Below, one piece after another: positions 59,538 to 64,000 of a stretch of DNA of 64,000 bases. Within the stretch, counting starts at the first letter, position 1. Every line of letters starts with the position of its first letter. The notes beneath the pieces were generated by a model. It saw only the letters and a program-made list of their open reading frames with translations. It searched no databases and was not told the origin of the DNA. A program made the translations under genes and the position numbers. Origin of the DNA: Candidatus Aerophobota bacterium (GTDB taxonomy: Bacteria > Chlamydiota > Chlamydiia > Chlamydiales > Simkaniaceae); the NCBI GenBank assembly GCA_002401865.1, contig NVUK01000007.1:1-64000 (forward strand), written 5' to 3'.

Positions 59538-60833
59538 ATGGCAAATGAAAAAACATTCCCCATAGTAAAACCCAAGCTCCAATGGCTCATGTGGGCAATT
59601 AGTGTACTTTTTGTTTTTTACAAATATGTGATAGAAGTTTCCCCCAGTATTATGACAAAAGATTTAATGCTAGACTTTTCATTAAATGCTTCTTCCTTGG
59701 GACATTTAGCAGCCAGTTTTTACTATTCTTATATGTTAATGCAAATTCCTGCAGGTATTCTTATTGACTCTATAGGGACAAAAAAAATCACAACAATAGC
59801 TATAGCCTTATGCGCCATGGCTACGCTAATTTTTTCCAAAACAACTAGCGTAGAAGTAGCTTTTGCTAGTCGATTTATCATTGGCCTGTGCGCCACATTT
59901 GCCATACTCAACACGCTTAAAATATCTTCTAACTGGTTTCACCCTTCCAAATTTGCCCTTTTGACAGGGTTGATGTTATCTCTTGGCATGTTAGGAAGTA
60001 TTTTTGGCCAAACGCCCCTTGCCTACTTTTTACATAACTTTGGTTGGAGAGAGTCGATTACCTATCTTTCCTGGATTGGTTTTGCTCTGGCGCTTCTATT
60101 TCTGCTTGTTTTAAGAGAAAAACCAAAACATCTAAGACACTATAACGTAACCCAAGAGCCCAAACACAAAACACCCCTACTCCAATCGTTGATTGCAATT
60201 ATCAAAAAGCCTCAAGTATGGCTAATTTCTATTTTCAGTGGGCTAGCATTTGCTCCGGTTATGGCTTTTGGCGGCCTTTGGGGAGTCTCTTTTTTAGAAA
60301 CAAAATTTGGGTTTAGTGCGCAAAAATCGGCCTCTATGACGTCGCTTATTTTTTTAGGTTTTGCCTTAGGAGCGCCTCTCTTTGGATGGCTTTCTAATCG
60401 AATTGGCAAAAGAAAACCTTTCATGTTTGCAGGAATACTTACCTCTTTTTGTTTCCTCACCTATGTAATTTACGCGCCCACTCTAACCTTTTTTTGGGGT
60501 GGCACATGTTTATTTCTATTTGGTTTTTCTGTTAGCGCCTTCCTCATATCTTTCACTGTTATCCACGAGATCAATTCTCCTCTTGTAACAGCCACAGCCA
60601 TTGGATTCATGAACCTTTTCAACGCTCTATTTGGCGCAATAACCGATCCTCTTGTAGGTGCTGTACTCGATAGCGGTTTTGGAAGAAGTGTTGTCTCAGC
60701 GGCTTTTACTGCCAAAGATTATGAAATAGCTCTCTCTTTCTTACCTATCTACTTACTTGCCTGTTTTGGACTCCTTTTTACTATTAAAGAAACCTACTGT
60801 AAGCAGTTAATCGAAGAGCGAGTAAACACTTGA
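59538..60833 (+). CDS. Major facilitator superfamily transporter
   Basis: This 431-residue protein has twelve predicted helices. The N-terminal half shows the MFS pattern YSYMLMQIPAGILIDSIGTKK (the DxxGxK-type loop), and the linked second half has GAPLFGWLSNRIGKRKP. The start is taken at ATG 59538 with ACGGA upstream, because the 29 residues before it are not MFS-like. The substrate cannot be told; the fold resembles organic anion or metabolite:proton symporters. It is divergent from the DUF1207 gene and followed by tRNA-CAU. Confidence 0.88.
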   Translation: MANEKTFPIVKPKLQWLMWAISVLFVFYKYVIEVSPSIMTKDLMLDFSLNASSLGHLAASFYYSYMLMQIPAGILIDSIGTKKITTIAIALCAMATLIFSKTTSVEVAFASRFIIGLCATFAILNTLKISSNWFHPSKFALLTGLMLSLGMLGSIFGQTPLAYFLHNFGWRESITYLSWIGFALALLFLLVLREKPKHLRHYNVTQEPKHKTPLLQSLIAIIKKPQVWLISIFSGLAFAPVMAFGGLWGVSFLETKFGFSAQKSASMTSLIFLGFALGAPLFGWLSNRIGKRKPFMFAGILTSFCFLTYVIYAPTLTFFWGGTCLFLFGFSVSAFLISFTVIHEINSPLVTATAIGFMNLFNALFGAITDPLVGAVLDSGFGRSVVSAAFTAKDYEIALSFLPIYLLACFGLLFTIKETYCKQLIEERVNT

Positions 60834-60875
60834 TTTTTACAAGCCCGCTACTATATGCTTAGGCTTGCTTTCAAT

Positions 60876-60948
<73 letters not shown>

Positions 60949-60976
60949 CTTTTTTATAAAAATATGGAGTGAAAAA

Positions 60977-61156
60977 ATGTTCATTTCAGCACGCTTCATA
61001 TTAACAAGAAATCCAGCATCTATAGCTAATAAAGCTCTAGTACGTACTGTAATCCCTTCTCGAGTACGCCCTTATTCTCCCTCATCTCACGCGTCACATC
61101 ATCAAAAAAGAAGGTTCTCATCTTTTCGTAACACTACCAATAGAGGTTCACTATGA
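60977..61156 (+). CDS. Small basic peptide coupled to the downstream secreted protein
   Basis: A 59-codon frame has a good ribosome binding site (GGAG, 7 bases before ATG 60977) and its stop overlaps the next start as ATGA (61153-61156). The peptide has nine Arg, two Lys and no acidic residue at all, many Ser, an amphipathic N-terminus (MFISARFILTRNPASIANKA) and an RRFSS motif near the end. These are features of a mitochondrial presequence. No bacterial family was recognised. It could be a small effector, a leader peptide that tunes translation of the next gene, or chance. Confidence 0.45.
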   Translation: MFISARFILTRNPASIANKALVRTVIPSRVRPYSPSSHASHHQKRRFSSFRNTTNRGSL

Positions 61157-62568
61157 AAAAAACTACTTGGATTGGATTAGCAACTATTTTATCAACCCTT
61201 AGTTTCGCTGCCTATGCCTCTACAAACAGCCATTCACACATTGCTTTACAAGAACAAACCATTACGTCCTCCCCTCTAAAAGGCACTGATTGGATTAGAC
61301 AATGTATAGGTCAATACCCCGAAGTACTCTGGCTAGCTGATGACAATGTGCGTAAAACAGAAGAAGGTGAAGCTAGTTTACAAGGCTCATATTCAAAGCA
61401 ACTATTTGGTAAAAAATTCATTGAGTTTGATCGCACCATGATGACACTTCATTGCCTAAGGTTAATTCTTAATGGCAGTGATGAAGCATATCAAGAATTT
61501 ACTAAGGCTCAACCAGAAAACACAAGACTCTCAAGAGGTAATTTTCAAATAATGCACGAGCAAGGTCAAGCTCTGTTAAATTCACAATACCTAAACATGT
61601 CTACTTTAGAAATAACTCAAGCAATGGAAGCTTCTCTTGTTCTAGGAGATATAGGAAAAAGCGACACAGCTAGAGAACTATTCAAACCTTACGGAGCTAA
61701 GGCTCCCGATCATGATGACTTTCATGAAGAAATGATTCAAATCCTTCAAACGCACCCTGAACTTTGTCCTACATTTAATCGACTACCACCTAAAGCTAAA
61801 AGATTGATTATTGAAACAGCTAATTTAGCACATTATGGACACATTACTCATCTTGAAGGTGGGCCTGGTATGTTTTCTATCTTGAGACAAAGGCTTGTAG
61901 CTGCTTCTCCAATGGCTTTGTCATTTGACTTCTTTGTGCATTCTTGCGATGTGATGGGAGCACTAGGCCATGTAAATAACGTATCGTCATTAGTTTATAT
62001 AGAACCGACTCATTGTGCAATGCAAGGTGTGCTTGATTCTTGCAAACTACTAGAGAGTCCAAGTAAAACAGAGCTTGATGCCTATAACCATTATCTAGCT
62101 ATTAGAGCCCGCTGGTTAGGATTAAATTCCGATGATCGAACTGAACGTGCTTTAACTCGAATGGGGGCTATGCTTCGCTTATTTACTACTGAAGATGGTT
62201 TAATCTTGAAAAAAGCAATAGCAAAATTATCCCCTGAAATAAGGTCTCAAATCATCGAGCAGTTAGATATTAGAGAAGGTGAAGAATTGGACCGCACTCC
62301 AACTTATATGCCAGCTGTATTAGTTAATCTCGCCAATAATTCCATATTGGGCGCTACAAAAGAAGAACGCCTTTCCCAAGCAGTAATTTTAGGTCTCCCT
62401 TTTCTTGCCCGAGTATTAGCAACGCATAAGCAACGTTTGCTTTCAAATGAAGTCGACACAACTGTCCCCCTGAACTTTAATCAAGCTGCAGGAGTTGCAA
62501 AAAAAGCACCTCACACATTGACTGGTAAACATAGTATCGATTCTGAAGGGAATGTATCTGTTTCTTGA
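61153..62568 (+). CDS. Secreted protein of unknown function with HD-like motifs
   Basis: This 471-residue protein has a signal peptide (MKKTTWIGLATILSTLSFAAYA, then STNS) and GAGG before the ATG. The helical body contains H100, LGDIGK (164-169), DHDDFHEE (186-193), AHYGHITHLEGG and FFVHSCDVMGALGHVN. This series of His/Asp sites recalls a divergent HD-type metal phosphohydrolase, with Gly in place of the first His of the HDIGK motif. That is only a suggestion. The C-terminal tail is low complexity. It is not similar to the three secreted paralogues at 8481-11410. Confidence 0.6.
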   Translation: MKKTTWIGLATILSTLSFAAYASTNSHSHIALQEQTITSSPLKGTDWIRQCIGQYPEVLWLADDNVRKTEEGEASLQGSYSKQLFGKKFIEFDRTMMTLHCLRLILNGSDEAYQEFTKAQPENTRLSRGNFQIMHEQGQALLNSQYLNMSTLEITQAMEASLVLGDIGKSDTARELFKPYGAKAPDHDDFHEEMIQILQTHPELCPTFNRLPPKAKRLIIETANLAHYGHITHLEGGPGMFSILRQRLVAASPMALSFDFFVHSCDVMGALGHVNNVSSLVYIEPTHCAMQGVLDSCKLLESPSKTELDAYNHYLAIRARWLGLNSDDRTERALTRMGAMLRLFTTEDGLILKKAIAKLSPEIRSQIIEQLDIREGEELDRTPTYMPAVLVNLANNSILGATKEERLSQAVILGLPFLARVLATHKQRLLSNEVDTTVPLNFNQAAGVAKKAPHTLTGKHSIDSEGNVSVS

Positions 62569-62772
62569 GCTCTAAATATTTTAAATAGATTATGTGGCAA
62601 AACTCAAGCTCGTTCTCAAATTTTTTTAGGAAATCCTCCTTTTATATAATATAAAACCTTATTTAAAAAATAAATTATTTGTAGTATACAATAAACATTT
62701 AATTTTTAGTTATAATAATTACTGATTTATGATAAAATGTGTTAACAAAAACAACTCTAAACTGGAGTAACA
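62569..62772. other. AT-rich intergenic region
   Basis: There are 204 bases between the secreted protein and the cut gene, over 75% A+T by eye. A TATAAT-like run and an extended -10-like TGATAAAAT lie near the 3' end, consistent with a promoter for the gene at 62773. No gene, repeat or clear terminator was seen. Confidence 0.4.
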
Positions 62773-64000
62773 ATGACTGACATCAGAATCGCCCCTTGTG
62801 ACCTAATCTATCCATTAGAAAAAGTGCTTAAGAAAGATCTCGATAAAAACGAAGATCTCTCTACACCAGCACAAAAGAACTCGTCAGACATAGTTAAATT
62901 TTGCCACAAAGACTCTCATGATCGAATTCTTAGTGAACAAATGTTAACGGTAGCTACAACCCCCTCTCTACATACTTTTTTCCGCATAGAAGCTCTTAAA
63001 GAGCTTTTAGCTTTCTTTACCGCTCCAAGCTCTACCTTACTCACTAATAATGCGAGCTCAATTGATAAACAAAAACAAGCGAATGAACTAGCTAAAAACT
63101 ATTTGAAAAAAGAAATTTTAAAAATAGGTGGTAGTATTGAGTATATTTCATCAGACGCTGCACCGCTCCCTAAACCTCACGCTCAAATCAGCCTAATGAA
63201 CTCACAAACTTTCTTTTGGCAAAATACAAGTGGGGTACAATTTAGTATTCAAAGAGATGGTAAAAATGAAAACATTGTTCTTTATGGTGTAGCTAGCCAA
63301 TTTAATGGTTGTGAAGCAACAAATCGGTTCATACCAAAACCTGGTACAGCTGTTGCTACTTATAAAACAGACCCTACACAAGGACCACTCGCACAATTAC
63401 AATTCCCTGACAATCAAGTAGAATTGATTAATAACGCAGCTAATATGGGATATAATGGATTATGCAATGTTCTTAACACAGGTGTAGAATGTGGATATCT
63501 TACACCAACGAGTAAAGAAGAAGCTGATCATATCATTGATCAACTAAAAAAATCAGGACATAAAATAGAGTTTCCTTGTATTGGAAACATTCCTAAAGGA
63601 GAGAAAAATCATCAAACAGTATATCAAATATTAGTGGCAGCACCTGCATTTGGATACTATAGATGGCCTGGATCTAATGTTACAGAGAATCAAGAAAGAG
63701 AAATTGCTTACTTATGTGCGCTGCATTCTTATAGAGCACAATTTAAACAAGCTATAATGCTAGCTAAGAGCAACCCTATGAAACAAATTATTTTTAAGCC
63801 AACAGCGCCTGGATTAGGTGTGTTTGGTAACCCAGTAACCAGTGTAGCTAAAGCATTTTATTGTGCTGCAATAGAACATAAACAAATGCTAGAAAAACAC
63901 CAAGTTAAGGTATGTCTTCAAGTATTTAGAGGTCGTGGTGATTCTATGCTTATGGCCAATATACTTGAGCTGAAAGAAGTAAAACCTCCCATCCTAACAA
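62773..64000 (+). CDS. Protein of unknown function, cut by window edge
   Basis: An open frame starts at ATG 62773 (TGGAG 5 bases upstream) and runs without a stop for 409 codons to the end. There is no signal peptide. Notable segments are VASQFNGCEAT (about 173-183), YKTDPTQGP (197-205) and GVFGNPVTSVAKAF (349-362), then CLQVFRGRGDS. The TQGP and GVFGNP patterns faintly recall proteins of macrodomain-like type in amoebae and intracellular bacteria, but I cannot name the family. The upstream 200 bases are very AT-rich and contain TGATAAAAT at about 62730 as a possible -10. Confidence 0.65.
   Translation, partial: MTDIRIAPCDLIYPLEKVLKKDLDKNEDLSTPAQKNSSDIVKFCHKDSHDRILSEQMLTVATTPSLHTFFRIEALKELLAFFTAPSSTLLTNNASSIDKQKQANELAKNYLKKEILKIGGSIEYISSDAAPLPKPHAQISLMNSQTFFWQNTSGVQFSIQRDGKNENIVLYGVASQFNGCEATNRFIPKPGTAVATYKTDPTQGPLAQLQFPDNQVELINNAANMGYNGLCNVLNTGVECGYLTPTSKEEADHIIDQLKKSGHKIEFPCIGNIPKGEKNHQTVYQILVAAPAFGYYRWPGSNVTENQEREIAYLCALHSYRAQFKQAIMLAKSNPMKQIIFKPTAPGLGVFGNPVTSVAKAFYCAAIEHKQMLEKHQVKVCLQVFRGRGDSMLMANILELKEVKPPILT

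Overview
The window is a stretch of chromosome from a member of the phylum Chlamydiae, most likely an environmental (amoeba- or invertebrate-associated) lineage rather than Chlamydia itself. The evidence is gene content and order. On the minus strand runs infA, tRNA-Thr, tuf, tRNA-Trp, secE, nusG, rplK, rplA, rplJ, rplL, rpoB, rpoC, with tal beyond. Next to it is a V-type (not F-type) ATPase operon, and pknD-valS, dcd/ruvB, a SpoIID-like septal protein and an HIT/MYG1 pair are also present. I recall these neighbourhoods from chlamydial genomes. The DNA is AT-rich, and no phage, insertion sequence, CRISPR array or rRNA gene was seen.

Layout. 1-4950: a cut CorC-type membrane protein, an FtsB/DivIC-like division protein and dcd on the minus strand, divergent from ruvB, a SpoIID-like protein and a small membrane protein, then trpS. 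5074-11410: an accessory block with a large TIR-domain protein, divergent from three tandem signal-peptide paralogues. 11489-19779: pknD, valS, an alanine/glycine:sodium symporter and DAHP synthase. 19785-27462: three more TIR-domain paralogues, all on the minus strand. 27548-29948: a lipoprotein, a Nudix hydrolase and fumC, which is split by a frameshift. 29986-37488: the seven-gene V-ATPase operon. 37724-53353: a small secreted protein, tal, a GT90-type glycosyltransferase attached to the end of the rpo operon, then the transcription/translation super-operon. 53508-60833: sufE-like, a HEAT-repeat protein, HIT and MYG1 proteins, an aromatic amino acid permease, a DUF1207 outer-membrane protein and an MFS transporter. 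60876-64000: tRNA-CAU, a very basic small ORF coupled to a secreted protein, and a cut protein of unknown function.

The most unusual content is the family of four TIR/SEFIR-type proteins at 5074-8259 and 19901-27462. They share an N-terminal region and a TIR_2-like domain that keeps the candidate catalytic glutamate. Their C-termini differ: a Gly-Leu repeat membrane region, a soluble basic tail, a polyglutamine tail ending at the stop codon, or ordinary membrane helices. Three of the four have the same two-part promoter element 56-62 bases before the start codon, so they are probably co-regulated. I infer host-directed or immunity-like effectors; the sequence does not prove the function.

Other points of interest are a complete set of sodium-ligand residues in the V-ATPase rotor subunit, a one-base deletion in fumC, a SpoIID-like protein without the usual catalytic glutamate, a small basic peptide that resembles a mitochondrial presequence, and a tandem duplication in the secreted-protein trio whose copied promoter now encodes the end of the preceding gene.
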